NCBI RefSeq assembly: GCF_000429705.1
Contig: NZ_KE386941.1
Location: 2,158,781-2,222,780 of the forward strand
Reading direction: 5' to 3'
Source of the DNA: Alteribacter aurantiacus DSM 18675
GTDB lineage: Bacteria > Bacillota > Bacilli > Bacillales > Salisediminibacteriaceae
Length of the DNA stretch: 64,000 nt
The notes under the pieces are model-generated. The model saw nothing but the letters and a program-made list of their open reading frames with translations, had not been told where the DNA came from and did not search any database. Shown in pieces: positions 44,032-52,443 of the stretch. The translations under genes and the position numbers were made by a program. How positions within the stretch are numbered: the first letter of the stretch is position 1; every line of letters begins with the position of its first letter.

Positions 44032-45258
44032 CTATTCCCCAAGCGATCCCCCTGGAGAGAAGAATTCGTAATGAATGCGACCTTCGGAAATCCCCATTTC
44101 CTTTAACGCACTGAACACTGCTTTCATAAACGGTTCCGGCCCGCACAAGTAAAAGTCGGAATCGCGCGTTTGTAAATTCTCTTCCAAAAATGTTCGATCG
44201 ATAAATCCTGATCCTTTTACATACTCACCGCCACCAGCCTCTTTCTCATAGCAAACCCCGTACTTAAGATGATCGTGATGCTTTGCCAAACTCACCAGGT
44301 GGTCATGAAACGCATGCTCTTTCTCACTTCTAGCCCCGTGAAGATACGTAATTTCTCGATCCGTTCCCCTCTTCGTCAGGTGATTTACCATACTTATGAG
44401 CGGTGTCATCCCTACCCCACCGCTAATAAAGACAACAGGACGATCTGATGATTCATCCAACGTAAAGTCACCAGCTGGTGCCGTAAGAAGGAGCGTATCT
44501 CCTTCACTTAGTTCTTCGTGAAGATAGTTGGACACTGCTCCATCAGGGTGGAGAGGACTTCCTCCTTCTTTTTTAACACTGATTCTTAAGTAATCGTTTC
44601 CTGGGGCGTCCGAGAGACTATATTGCCTCATTTGTTTAAAGCGGCTGTTGATCGGCTGAACCTGTACCGAGGTGTATTGGCCCGGTTTAAAATTAGGTAA
44701 CGGTTTTTCATCCACTGGTTTTAAGTAGAAGGATGTAATGACGCTACTTTCCGGAATTTTTTTATCAAGGATGAACGCCCTAAACCCTGACCATCCCCCA
44801 ATTGGCGCAGATGCTTCCTCATACATTTCTTTTTCCACATTAATAAAGATATCAGCAATGATGCCGTACGCTTCTGCCCATGCTTGAATCACTTCTTCTA
44901 CTTGAGGAGACTCGCCCAAGACCTCTCGCATCGCCTCTAGCAGGTACTTTCCGACAATCGGGTAATGCTCAGGTAATACGTTCAAACTTCGATGTTTGTG
45001 AGCAATTTGCTTTACTGCAGGAAGCAGTTCTTCCAGGCGTTCAATATTAACAGCCGCAGCATACAATGTGTTTGCCAGGGCCATAGGTTGTTTTCCTTTT
45101 TTCTGATGGGTTTCATTGAATATATTCAGTAACTCCGGGTGTGCTTGAAACAAGTTGTGATAAAACGTTTGCGTCACTTTTTCACCATGCTCTTGAAGAA
45201 TTGGTGCAGATGCTTTCACAATCTCTTTAGACTGGGTACTCAATGTATTTGCGCTCAT
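44032..45258 (-). CDS. hmp: Flavohemoprotein, nitric oxide dioxygenase
   Basis: A 408-residue enzyme that converts nitric oxide to nitrate with O2 and NADPH. An N-terminal globin domain (1-140) has the proximal His in Q-I-A-H-K-H-R-S-L. An FAD domain (150-255) has R-Q-Y-S-L-S, and an NAD(P) domain has G-G-V-G-M-T-P-L and ends Y-E-F-F-S-P-G-G. The ATG has an AAAGGGGAT site. It is divergent from nsrR with two NsrR-like operators between them. Confidence 0.96.
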   Translation of the reverse strand: MSANTLSTQSKEIVKASAPILQEHGEKVTQTFYHNLFQAHPELLNIFNETHQKKGKQPMALANTLYAAAVNIERLEELLPAVKQIAHKHRSLNVLPEHYPIVGKYLLEAMREVLGESPQVEEVIQAWAEAYGIIADIFINVEKEMYEEASAPIGGWSGFRAFILDKKIPESSVITSFYLKPVDEKPLPNFKPGQYTSVQVQPINSRFKQMRQYSLSDAPGNDYLRISVKKEGGSPLHPDGAVSNYLHEELSEGDTLLLTAPAGDFTLDESSDRPVVFISGGVGMTPLISMVNHLTKRGTDREITYLHGARSEKEHAFHDHLVSLAKHHDHLKYGVCYEKEAGGGEYVKGSGFIDRTFLEENLQTRDSDFYLCGPEPFMKAVFSALKEMGISEGRIHYEFFSPGGSLGE

Positions 45259-45290
45259 TTTGGATCCCCTTTCACCCTCGTTTTAAATAA

Positions 45291-45303
45291 GTATTTTAAA
45301 TAC
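45291..45303. promoter_or_regulatory. NsrR-type operator 1
   Basis: GTATTTTAAATAC is a perfect palindrome around one T and fits the AT-rich NsrR core described in Bacillus. It lies 33 bp upstream of hmp, close to where a promoter would be. Confidence 0.75.
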
Positions 45304-45327
45304 ATATTTATTGTATCACTTAAATCA

Positions 45328-45340
45328 GTATCTAGAATAC
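45328..45340. promoter_or_regulatory. NsrR-type operator 2
   Basis: GTATCTAGAATAC shares the GTAT/ATAC arms with operator 1, with a TCTAGA centre. Centre-to-centre distance is 37 bp. Confidence 0.6.
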
Positions 45341-45443
45341 ACATTTAAAGATTGCCTTAAATTGTTCACATGTGCTTTCATTCGGGAAAACATAACCGCA
45401 ATATGGTATGCTTGCCTATAACAACGAAGTGGGAGTGAGCACG

Positions 45444-45887
45444 ATGCAATTAACAACCTATACGGACTACTCCTTACGTCTCCTCCTCTACCTTGCCGTT
45501 CAACCAAAAGAACAATTATCAAGTGTAAAGGAAGTAGCGAAAACCTATAACATTTCATATAACCACCTTACGAAGGTAACCTATCAGCTCGGTAAGTTGG
45601 AAATCTTGGAAACGGTGAAAGGGAGAAACGGAGGCATCCGACTTGCCAAAGATCCTAAAGACATTAATATCGGTTCGGTCGTCAGACAAACAGAAGATAA
45701 TCGAGGGTTCGTGGAGTGCTTTGACGAGGAATCCAATCAGTGCATTTTAACCCCTGCGTGTAAATTAAAAGGTGTGTTAAAAGAAGCGATGTCAGCTTAC
45801 ATGAGTGTTCTCGATCAGTATACGTTGAGTGACCTTACCGTAAATGACCAAGTGTTAAGGAAGCTGTTCAACCTGCACACAAATTAA
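45444..45887 (+). CDS. nsrR: Nitric oxide-sensing Rrf2-family repressor NsrR
   Basis: About 147 residues with an Rrf2 winged HTH. Cys residues at 92, 100 and 106 match the Fe-S ligands of Bacillus NsrR exactly, and Asp8 (fourth ligand in a characterised homologue) is present. The ATG at 45444 gives the usual M-Q-L-T-T-Y-T-D-Y start, with GGGAG upstream; the ATG at 45408 has no site. It faces hmp, its classical target. Confidence 0.92.
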   Translation: MQLTTYTDYSLRLLLYLAVQPKEQLSSVKEVAKTYNISYNHLTKVTYQLGKLEILETVKGRNGGIRLAKDPKDINIGSVVRQTEDNRGFVECFDEESNQCILTPACKLKGVLKEAMSAYMSVLDQYTLSDLTVNDQVLRKLFNLHTN

Positions 45888-45925
45888 GAGAGCATCCAAT
45901 TTGGAATTGGACACTCTCTTTTTTT
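45888..45925. terminator. Terminator between nsrR and the AGCS symporter gene
   Basis: A GAGAG/CTCTC and TCCAATT/AATTGGA stem with small internal loops and a T run lies between the two convergent genes. Confidence 0.88.
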
Positions 45926-47357
45926 AACGGTCTGATGATGCTTTTTTCTCATCCCCTTTAGCCGGCTTTTCCACAAATAAGGTGATTTTTGGTTCCCCAC
46001 CTTTGCCTTTATAGATTCTTTCAATGTAATCTTCCGTAATGGCTCTGATTTCTTTGTGCAAAAAGAGAACCGGAATAATATTAAAGAAAACAACGAAAGC
46101 CAAGATTAAATCGAGAAACTGCCAGACAAATTGCAGTCCGCCAATGGCCCCAAGATAAATCGCTCCAATATAAACGACTCTCATCATTTTGGCAGCTTTT
46201 AGACCATACAGATATTCTGCTTGCTTTTCCCCGTAAAATACGAGAACCCCGATCGTGGTGAGCACGAAGAACAACAGAAACACAGCCACAAAGCTGCCTC
46301 CAAACGTATCACCAAACACGGAACCTACAGCCACATTAATCATATTCGATGCATCGTTAACATCTACATCAAGCCATGCTCCCGTTGACAGTACTGCCAG
46401 CCCCGAAAGTGTACATAAAACGATCGTATCCACAAAAACACTGAAGATCCCCCACAAGGACTGTTTGGAAGGGTGGTCCGTCTGGGCCGCAGCGTGTGCT
46501 ATCGGTGCCGTACCAAGACCTGCTTCGTTTGAATAAAGACCTCTGGCTAGACCCCATCGAAGGGCTTGTGCAATTCCGGCGCCTGCAAAACCTCCGGCAG
46601 CTGAAATAGGCGTAAAGGCATGAACAAAAATGAGTGAGAACACACTTGGGAGTTCTGTCACATTCACAATCAAAATGATCATACAAACAAGGATGTAGGT
46701 AATGACCATGAACGGAACCACTTTGTCGGTCACTTTTCCGATCCGTTTAATGCCTCCAAGTACAATGAGGGCTACCATAATCGTAATTGCAATCCCCGAA
46801 GCGGATGTAGACCAGCCAAACGCCCCTTCTACTTGAGTTGAAATGGAGTTTGACTGAACCATGATGCTTGGTATGATCACGATCATTAAGGAAAAGGCAA
46901 AAAGTGCCGCAACTTTATTCCAGCCTAGCGCTTTTCTTATGTAATATTGCGGCCCACCGACCCAAGTTCCATCTTTACTCACTTCTCGGTATTTCAATCC
47001 CAGAACAATTTCAGAATACTTTGTGGCCATTCCGATAAGAGCAACCATCCACATCCAAAACAACGCACCTGGTCCACCCAAAGCAATGGCCACGGGTACA
47101 CCTACAATATTTGTCGCACCTGCGGTTGAAGCAAGGGCTGATGTGAAAGCCTGAAACGGGGTAATCGTCCCTTTTTCATCGGGCTTTTTAAAGATTTGAC
47201 CAATGGTCTGTTTGAGTACATGGCCAAAAAAGCGAAATTGGAAGAACTTCAAACGGTACGTTAAGAAAATCCCACCGCTAATAAGAATGATCGATAGCAA
47301 GTATGTCCATAAAAAATCCGAAACGGTTGCTATCCATACTTCAAGTGTCTCCAGCAA
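45924..47357 (-). CDS. alsT: Sodium:alanine/glycine symporter (AGCS family)
   Basis: About 477 residues with around ten or eleven membrane segments. The family pattern G-A-T-N-I-V-G-V-P-V-A-I near residue 85 and G-L-Y-S-N-E-A-G-L-G-T-A-P-I-A near 270 are diagnostic of AGCS sodium symporters. Bacillus AlsT transports glutamine or alanine-type amino acids; the exact substrate here is unknown. The TTG at 47357 has GGAG 9 nt upstream, while the frame stays open to a TTG at 47399. The sodium coupling suits a saline habitat. Confidence 0.85.
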   Translation of the reverse strand: MLETLEVWIATVSDFLWTYLLSIILISGGIFLTYRLKFFQFRFFGHVLKQTIGQIFKKPDEKGTITPFQAFTSALASTAGATNIVGVPVAIALGGPGALFWMWMVALIGMATKYSEIVLGLKYREVSKDGTWVGGPQYYIRKALGWNKVAALFAFSLMIVIIPSIMVQSNSISTQVEGAFGWSTSASGIAITIMVALIVLGGIKRIGKVTDKVVPFMVITYILVCMIILIVNVTELPSVFSLIFVHAFTPISAAGGFAGAGIAQALRWGLARGLYSNEAGLGTAPIAHAAAQTDHPSKQSLWGIFSVFVDTIVLCTLSGLAVLSTGAWLDVDVNDASNMINVAVGSVFGDTFGGSFVAVFLLFFVLTTIGVLVFYGEKQAEYLYGLKAAKMMRVVYIGAIYLGAIGGLQFVWQFLDLILAFVVFFNIIPVLFLHKEIRAITEDYIERIYKGKGGEPKITLFVEKPAKGDEKKASSDR

Positions 47358-47543
47358 CTCAACCAACTCCGTTCTTGAGAATAAATATCTATTTCCCAAG
47401 GGGTTACCAAACCGAAACCTAAATCTTGAAAAATAAGTAAATAGACACCCTGTTAGACCTGGCGAGGCTAGTAATGGTCATCGTTTCATAAAATCTGATG
47501 CTATAAACACGAGGAGGCATAAAGCAGAGGTAGATTTTGTCGA

Positions 47544-47570
47544 TGAAACCTTTTCATAAAATGCAACGTA
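47544..47570 (+). promoter_or_regulatory. Sigma-W-type promoter of pspA
   Basis: TGAAAC (47544-47549) and CGTA (47567-47570) are separated by 17 bp, the form used by the envelope-stress factor sigma W. It lies 67 bp before the pspA start. Bacillus subtilis pspA is a known sigma-W target. Confidence 0.75.
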
Positions 47571-47636
47571 TATTCATTATCTCAGGCATAACTATGCTAT
47601 GATCATTTTAGAAAATGTTTATACGGAGGGATGACC

Positions 47637-48311
47637 ATGTTTCGATTTTTTAACCGCGTTCGTACGATTGTTTCATCTGAATTAAACGCCCTTTTAAACA
47701 AAGCTGAAGACCCATCCAAGATGCTCGATCAGTTCATCGTTGATATGGAAAAGGATATTGCTGATGTAGAAAGTGCAGTTGCTAAACAAATTGCTAATGA
47801 AAAAATGCTTCAAAGGAAATATGAAGAAGCAGCCTCTTACACTGCCAAGCGAGAGGAACAGGCACTCGCAGCACTTGAATCAGGGGATGAAGACCTTGCA
47901 CGCAGAGTACTGGAAGATAAAAACAAGCAACAGGCTAATGCTGACTCATTGAAACAGTCTTATGAAGAAGCGCAGAAGCTCTCAGCTGAACTGAAAGATA
48001 AAATGAGAGAAATGAAAGCCGAGCATGATGAAATGAAGATGAAAAAGGATTCTCTCAAAGCCCGGTCTGAGAGTGCAAAAGCCCGTGCCAAAGTAAACCG
48101 CGCGATGTCCGGAATAGGAGACAGCGCAAAAAGTGGTTTCGAGAGAATGGAAGAAAAAGTGCTACAAAATGAAGCGGAAGCAGAGTCTTCAGAAGAACTG
48201 CGAAGCTTAAACAAGTCTCTTGACGATGAACTTGCAAGTCTCGAAACCACAAGCTCAGTTGATCGTGAATTAGCAGCTTTGAAAGAAAAGATGCAGAAGA
48301 AAAACGCGTAG
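47637..48311 (+). CDS. pspA: Phage shock protein A (PspA/IM30 family)
   Basis: About 224 residues, almost entirely coiled coil, with the amphipathic N-terminus F-R-F-F-N-R-V that binds membranes. Family proteins form ESCRT-III-like assemblies that protect stressed membranes. The ATG at 47637 lies 7 nt after GGAGGG; the ATG at 47631 abuts the site. A sigma-W-type promoter precedes it. A convergent gene encodes a membrane protein with a large cytoplasmic coiled coil. Confidence 0.93.
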   Translation: MFRFFNRVRTIVSSELNALLNKAEDPSKMLDQFIVDMEKDIADVESAVAKQIANEKMLQRKYEEAASYTAKREEQALAALESGDEDLARRVLEDKNKQQANADSLKQSYEEAQKLSAELKDKMREMKAEHDEMKMKKDSLKARSESAKARAKVNRAMSGIGDSAKSGFERMEEKVLQNEAEAESSEELRSLNKSLDDELASLETTSSVDRELAALKEKMQKKNA

Positions 48312-48324
48312 GAACAAAAGCGGA

Positions 48325-48423
48325 AGCGCCTGGTCACGAGCGTCAAGCATTTCATTCCATCAGTTTGAAGCCGCTTTTTGGCTTCAACTGATGGAATGAA
48401 ATGACCTCGAGCTCGTAGGCGCT
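48325..48423. repeat. Foldback repeat element with near-perfect 24-bp hairpin
   Basis: Outer arms AGCGCC...ACGAGC (48325-48341) and GCTCGTaGGCGCT (48411-48423) enclose an inner stem (48348-48372 with 48380-48403) that differs by one bulged T. The flanks (AAGCGGAAGCGCCT and GCTGGAGCTAGACG) match a widespread Bacillaceae intergenic repeat. No T-run follows, so it is not a normal terminator. Confidence 0.75.
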
Positions 48424-48495
48424 GGAGCTAGACGAATAAGATTTTTATTAAGAGTCGTTATCCACAGGTAAGAAAACCGCTAAACAAAAACAAAC

Positions 48496-48543
48496 AAAAA
48501 GGCTGTTCGACCAGGGTCCCCCCTTGACCGAACAGCCTTTTTT
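48496..48543. terminator. Bidirectional terminator between pspA and its convergent neighbour
   Basis: A stem of 14 perfect pairs (AAAAAGGCTGTTCG with its complement) plus inner pairs and T runs on both sides. Confidence 0.9.
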
Positions 48544-48548
48544 ACAGT

Positions 48549-50993
48549 TTAAAATTTCTTTCCTCCACCGGAGCGTCCGCCCCCAAAGCTTCCGCCTCCG
48601 CCTCGGCGAGAGCCTCCTCCACCAAAAGAACCCCCTCCTCCGCGACGACTTCCGCTTCCAAAAGAGCCACCGCCACCACGGTTGGACCCTCCTCCACCGC
48701 CAAATGGACCAGATCCTCCAAATGGAGAGTTGCCATTCCTGCCGGTGCCTGTAGGAAATCCGCCTGTTCTTCTTACAGTCGTTGCTCTTCGCCTAGCATT
48801 TCGCTCTCTGTCTCTTCGGTTAAGTTCGCTCGTCAGTTCTCTAACAATCTGACGAACCACTTTGGCCTCAGCCACAACGTCTTCATATCTTCCTTTTTCC
48901 ATGGCTTCAGTGACGTTATCCTCACACGCTTTAAAGCGTTTTCTGTATGGATTCGAAAACAAGGATAAGCCGTATCTTTTATCAGCGGTGTTAAATGACC
49001 CTTCTACTTCCCGCCATTCCCGTTCAGCTCTCCGTTTTTCTTCTACTCGCTTATCCACTGCCCCTGAAACCTTTCGTAATATTTTTTGTTCATTACGAAT
49101 GTTCTCTTTAATCATCGTTAGATCGAGAGGTAACATCGTGAGTTCTTTTGACAAAGCCCCCAAATGGTCGTTCATTATAGAAAGCTCTGACGTGTCATCT
49201 GGCAACCTTTCATCTTCCACAATAGAAAAGAGTCTATCAACTTTAGTTTTCATGTCTTCGATTGTCTGCTCAACTTCCGCCTTTTCTTCCACAAGCCGAT
49301 CAAAAGTGAAGAAGCATTCGTTGTAAAGCTTCTCTATATAGTCCATCTCTTTTTGCAGATTCTCAGTCAATCCATCCGCTTCTTTGTACCGCTGTACATC
49401 ACTTGAAATTAATTTATCTATTTGTGCAATTGTCTGAAGTCCTCGGCCTGCCCGGGTTAACAGTTCGTTAAATGTACTATGGAGGTCTTTCCAGTGCCGC
49501 TCAGAAAAAGAGGATCGGAGCTTTTCGATTTCTGCGGAAAAAGCTGACTCCTTAGCACGATGAGATTTCAGCGTGTTTTCAAAAGCCGGTAGCTCCTCAA
49601 ACATTTTGTCTCGCATTGTGATTATATTTTGTGTTCCTTCCTTTGCTTCTTTAATCAGAAGAAGGATACGATTATTCGCTCTTACTGCCGCAGGTACGAC
49701 TCCGTCCTCAATGTACTCTTGGAGCTCATTAAACGTGTCTTCAGCTTCCTGAAGCAGACTGAACGGGTCAAACTCAACAATCATAAGCTTTTCACGAGCA
49801 ACCAACTCACGTACATCTTCTTTTGCAGCAATGATCGATTCCTCAATTTGAGGTATCTCATGGACCAATTTTTCCTGAGTGTTCACTTTTTCTGCAAAGC
49901 TTTCAACTTCAGGCTTAATCGAAGAGAGGGCATCTTTTGTGTTCAAATAATCGAAGCTGTAATCAGAAGCTTTTAATTCATCGAGTAATTCCTTAACTTT
50001 ATGCTTATCTGCTTCAAGGCTAGCCATAGGAAGAGCGCTTTGTTCTTTTAGCACACCAAGCTTTTTCCCGGATGCCTCGACTCGTCCATTCAATTCATTA
50101 AATTCCGTCCCTACTCGGAGTTCTTTTTCAATGAGCCTGTCGATTTCCTCCTTCACCTTGGCGAACTGCTCGCCTTCATCTATTACATCCTTCTCTAATC
50201 CTGTCATTTTACTGTAAAAAGACAGCTGGTTTAAGATTGGAGGTTTTACTTTGGCTACTTCCTTTGCTCTTTGTTCATTTTCCGATATAAACGTCTGAAC
50301 CTGAACGAACAGACGATCAAATACCTCTTTCGTTTTTCCTCGTGTTAACCCTCTCTTGTCATCTGCTTTATTTAAAAAGGGATAGGCCTCACTAATGACT
50401 TGCTTTTGCTTCTTAAGCACGTCTGTCTTTCTACGCTTTGCTTTACGTTGCCTGAATAATAAGAAGAGCCCTCCTGCTCCAGCAGCACCAATCAGGACGA
50501 TAAAGAAAAAGGTGGCAACTCCACTGCTCTCGGCTTCCGTCGGCTCATTTTGGCTCGCTTCAGTAAACTGAACGAGCTCATTTACACCTCCAGCAACATT
50601 ACCATCCATCGCTAAAGGCATAAACGTCTCTTCAAGCAGATGCTCATAGCTGTTAAAGGATGACAAAACGGCTTCTTCAAAGCCAGCAGTTAAAGGATTA
50701 ATGTAGACTTCACTTTCATCCATTGCCAGTACAAGGATGGCATCATACCCTGTCATTTGATTTTCGATATCCACGCTTAAATCTTCAATCGAAGCACCCT
50801 CCAGAGAAGGAACGGTATATATGTAATAATTAAATTCCGCATCTCTATGTTCCTCCTCCAGATTCTCAGTCTCTGAATCTGTGAAAAATTGTCCATTATC
50901 TTCAATAGTCACATCAGCAGCAGTAACAGAAGGCACGACAAGTAAAGCGGACCCAAGCAACATTGTACAGATCCAGTTTCGCAAACGTTTCAT
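48549..50993 (-). CDS. Membrane protein with TPM-like domain, long coiled coil and Gly/Arg tail
   Basis: About 814 residues. Order: signal-like segment (1-26), an extracytoplasmic domain resembling TPM/YgcG modules (about 30-150), a membrane segment (about 162-182) followed by a very basic stop (R-Q-R-K-A-K-R-R-K), cytoplasmic coiled coils (about 200-730), and a tail (from about 755) of repeated G-G-G-G-S and S-R-R-G-G-G-G-S-F units. Basic residues after the membrane segment put the coiled coil inside the cell. The ATG at 50993 follows GGAGG. In Bacillus subtilis the pspA (ydjF) locus also carries a TPM-type gene, ydjH. The much larger coiled coil here is unusual. Function is unknown; a PspA-linked envelope role is an inference from position. 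Confidence 0.72.
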   Translation of the reverse strand: MKRLRNWICTMLLGSALLVVPSVTAADVTIEDNGQFFTDSETENLEEEHRDAEFNYYIYTVPSLEGASIEDLSVDIENQMTGYDAILVLAMDESEVYINPLTAGFEEAVLSSFNSYEHLLEETFMPLAMDGNVAGGVNELVQFTEASQNEPTEAESSGVATFFFIVLIGAAGAGGLFLLFRQRKAKRRKTDVLKKQKQVISEAYPFLNKADDKRGLTRGKTKEVFDRLFVQVQTFISENEQRAKEVAKVKPPILNQLSFYSKMTGLEKDVIDEGEQFAKVKEEIDRLIEKELRVGTEFNELNGRVEASGKKLGVLKEQSALPMASLEADKHKVKELLDELKASDYSFDYLNTKDALSSIKPEVESFAEKVNTQEKLVHEIPQIEESIIAAKEDVRELVAREKLMIVEFDPFSLLQEAEDTFNELQEYIEDGVVPAAVRANNRILLLIKEAKEGTQNIITMRDKMFEELPAFENTLKSHRAKESAFSAEIEKLRSSFSERHWKDLHSTFNELLTRAGRGLQTIAQIDKLISSDVQRYKEADGLTENLQKEMDYIEKLYNECFFTFDRLVEEKAEVEQTIEDMKTKVDRLFSIVEDERLPDDTSELSIMNDHLGALSKELTMLPLDLTMIKENIRNEQKILRKVSGAVDKRVEEKRRAEREWREVEGSFNTADKRYGLSLFSNPYRKRFKACEDNVTEAMEKGRYEDVVAEAKVVRQIVRELTSELNRRDRERNARRRATTVRRTGGFPTGTGRNGNSPFGGSGPFGGGGGSNRGGGGSFGSGSRRGGGGSFGGGGSRRGGGGSFGGGRSGGGKKF

Positions 50994-51353
50994 ACACATT
51001 CCTCCAGTGATCACTATTTCTCATTTATTTACAGAAATAAGGGGCCATAAGTTTCAATAAAAACCACTTATAAGCCCTATATCATCTATGAGACTTGATA
51101 CGTGTTAAGCTATTTTTGACTATGGTTCATTACAACATATTGATATATCCTAATTTTAACATGAGAACGTAAGGTATTTTCGAGAAATTTAGAGATGCCC
51201 AATTACCTACAAAAAAGCGACGGATAAGAGTTGTTTACTAGGGTAGAATCGTGGGGGGTCCCTATCATTAATTGGCTACACTATAAAAGGTAGGACTCAT
51301 AATACCCTTGATTTAAGTTAAGACTGAAGAGTAAAAATAATAAGGAGGATTGC
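50994..51353. other. Gene-free gap
   Basis: Should contain the promoter of the leftward coiled-coil gene. I see no further frame, repeat or structured motif in it. Confidence 0.5.
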
Positions 51354-51752
51354 ATGGTACACCGAATCGCAGACAGTCTTATACCTGCAGTATGGCAACG
51401 GCGATTACACATACTGAAAAATGGGCTCCCTGATGTGTCATACAGAAAGAATATTATTATTTTGGGAGCGGGAATGGCCGGTTTAACTGCCGGATATTTA
51501 TTAAAGCAGTCTGGCAATAGCGTTAATATACTTGAAGGAAACAGTCGTGTAGGGGGGAGAATTCATACAATCCGTGAACCGTTTTCTGAAGGACGTTATT
51601 TTGATGCAGGTGCAATGAGAATCCCGAATGACCATGTACTCACGTTTGAACTTATTCGGCAGTTTTCCCTTCCGGTTAATAGTTTTATTGGAGAATCCAA
51701 CAATGAACCTCTCCTGTTTCATTTTGCATTATTTATACGGTTAAATCGTTAA
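51354..51752 (+). pseudogene. Truncated flavin monoamine oxidase
   Basis: 132 residues remain of an enzyme family usually of about 450-570 residues. The FAD-binding start I-I-I-L-G-A-G-M-A-G-L-T-A-G and the G-G-R-I-H-T motif are intact, then the frame degenerates after N-N-E-P-L-L-F and stops. The substrate and most of the FAD domain are missing, and no continuation is seen in other frames before the next gene. The start keeps a good GGAGG site. It is most likely a decaying remnant and not a working enzyme. Confidence 0.75.
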
Positions 51753-51766
51753 TCAAATAATAAGAG

Positions 51767-51795
51767 GGATAAGCCCAGTATTACCGAGCTTATCC
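51767..51795. terminator. Hairpin between the oxidase remnant and the Gln-rich gene
   Basis: GGATAAGC/GCTTATCC (51767-51774 with 51788-51795) is a perfect 8-bp stem with a short T-rich stretch to the right. Confidence 0.6.
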
Positions 51796-51822
51796 AGTTT
51801 TCCGCCTTACACCGGTACATGA

Positions 51823-52443
51823 TTACTGCTTATTTTGCTGAGTTTGTTGTGGTTGCTGGGTTTGTTGCTGAAGTTGGTTTTGTGACTGCTCCATTTGTTG
51901 GTTGATCTGTTCAAGAACGTTAAAGGACTGAAGAGACTGTCCAACATCCTGAAGCGTTTGAGTTGCCTGCTGTAATGATTGTTGAAGCTGCTGGAACGTT
52001 TGCTGTTGTTGTTGCTGAGCCTGGTTAGAAAATTGCTGAAGCTGTTGGGAAAGTTCAGAAGACATTTCCTGCATCTCTCCCGAGTTTTGTCCAGAATTTT
52101 GTTGTTGCCCAGACTGAGTCTGGTTAAGCGTTGCCTGAATGGATTCAAGCTGCTTCTTTAAAGGGGCAAGCTCGCTTCCGATTTCCGCGTCCACAACCCT
52201 TTCAATTTCCGATTTTTGAGCACGACGTTCCTGACGTTCTTTAGCGGCATGACGAGCGACTTCTTTAGCTCTTTGTGATTCAATTTCACGTTCCATAGCA
52301 AATTCCTCCTTAAAATTGTGGTGATTATGGTCTACCGGGATTTTAGCATGCTGTGGTTCAGGTGCAGTGTTGCGAGCACTGAGCGTCCAAACAACAGCAA
52401 TTCCGGCAAGAACCAGCAGTGCGATCAGAATAAATTCGACCAT
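51823..52443 (-). CDS. Membrane-anchored Gln-rich coiled-coil protein
   Basis: 206 residues. One N-terminal membrane segment (about 3-22) is followed by a charged helical stretch (about 45-110) and a long Gln-rich region (about 110-206) with runs of up to five Q. The membrane segment has no lipobox. The Gln-rich part is likely a coiled coil or flexible spacer. The ATG follows GGGAGG. I do not recognise a family. Codon and sequence patterns look like a genuine gene because the reading frame stays open through a compositionally biased but non-repetitive region. Confidence 0.65.
   Translation of the reverse strand: MVEFILIALLVLAGIAVVWTLSARNTAPEPQHAKIPVDHNHHNFKEEFAMEREIESQRAKEVARHAAKERQERRAQKSEIERVVDAEIGSELAPLKKQLESIQATLNQTQSGQQQNSGQNSGEMQEMSSELSQQLQQFSNQAQQQQQQTFQQLQQSLQQATQTLQDVGQSLQSFNVLEQINQQMEQSQNQLQQQTQQPQQTQQNKQ

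Noticed and set aside
47960..48355. Minus-strand frame of 131 codons opposite pspA
   Set aside because: It is a Ser/Phe-rich antisense shadow of the coiled coil, with no start site.
48862..49326. Plus-strand frame of 154 codons inside the coiled-coil gene
   Set aside because: It is a Ser-rich antisense shadow of a biased coiled-coil sequence, without a ribosome site or family resemblance.
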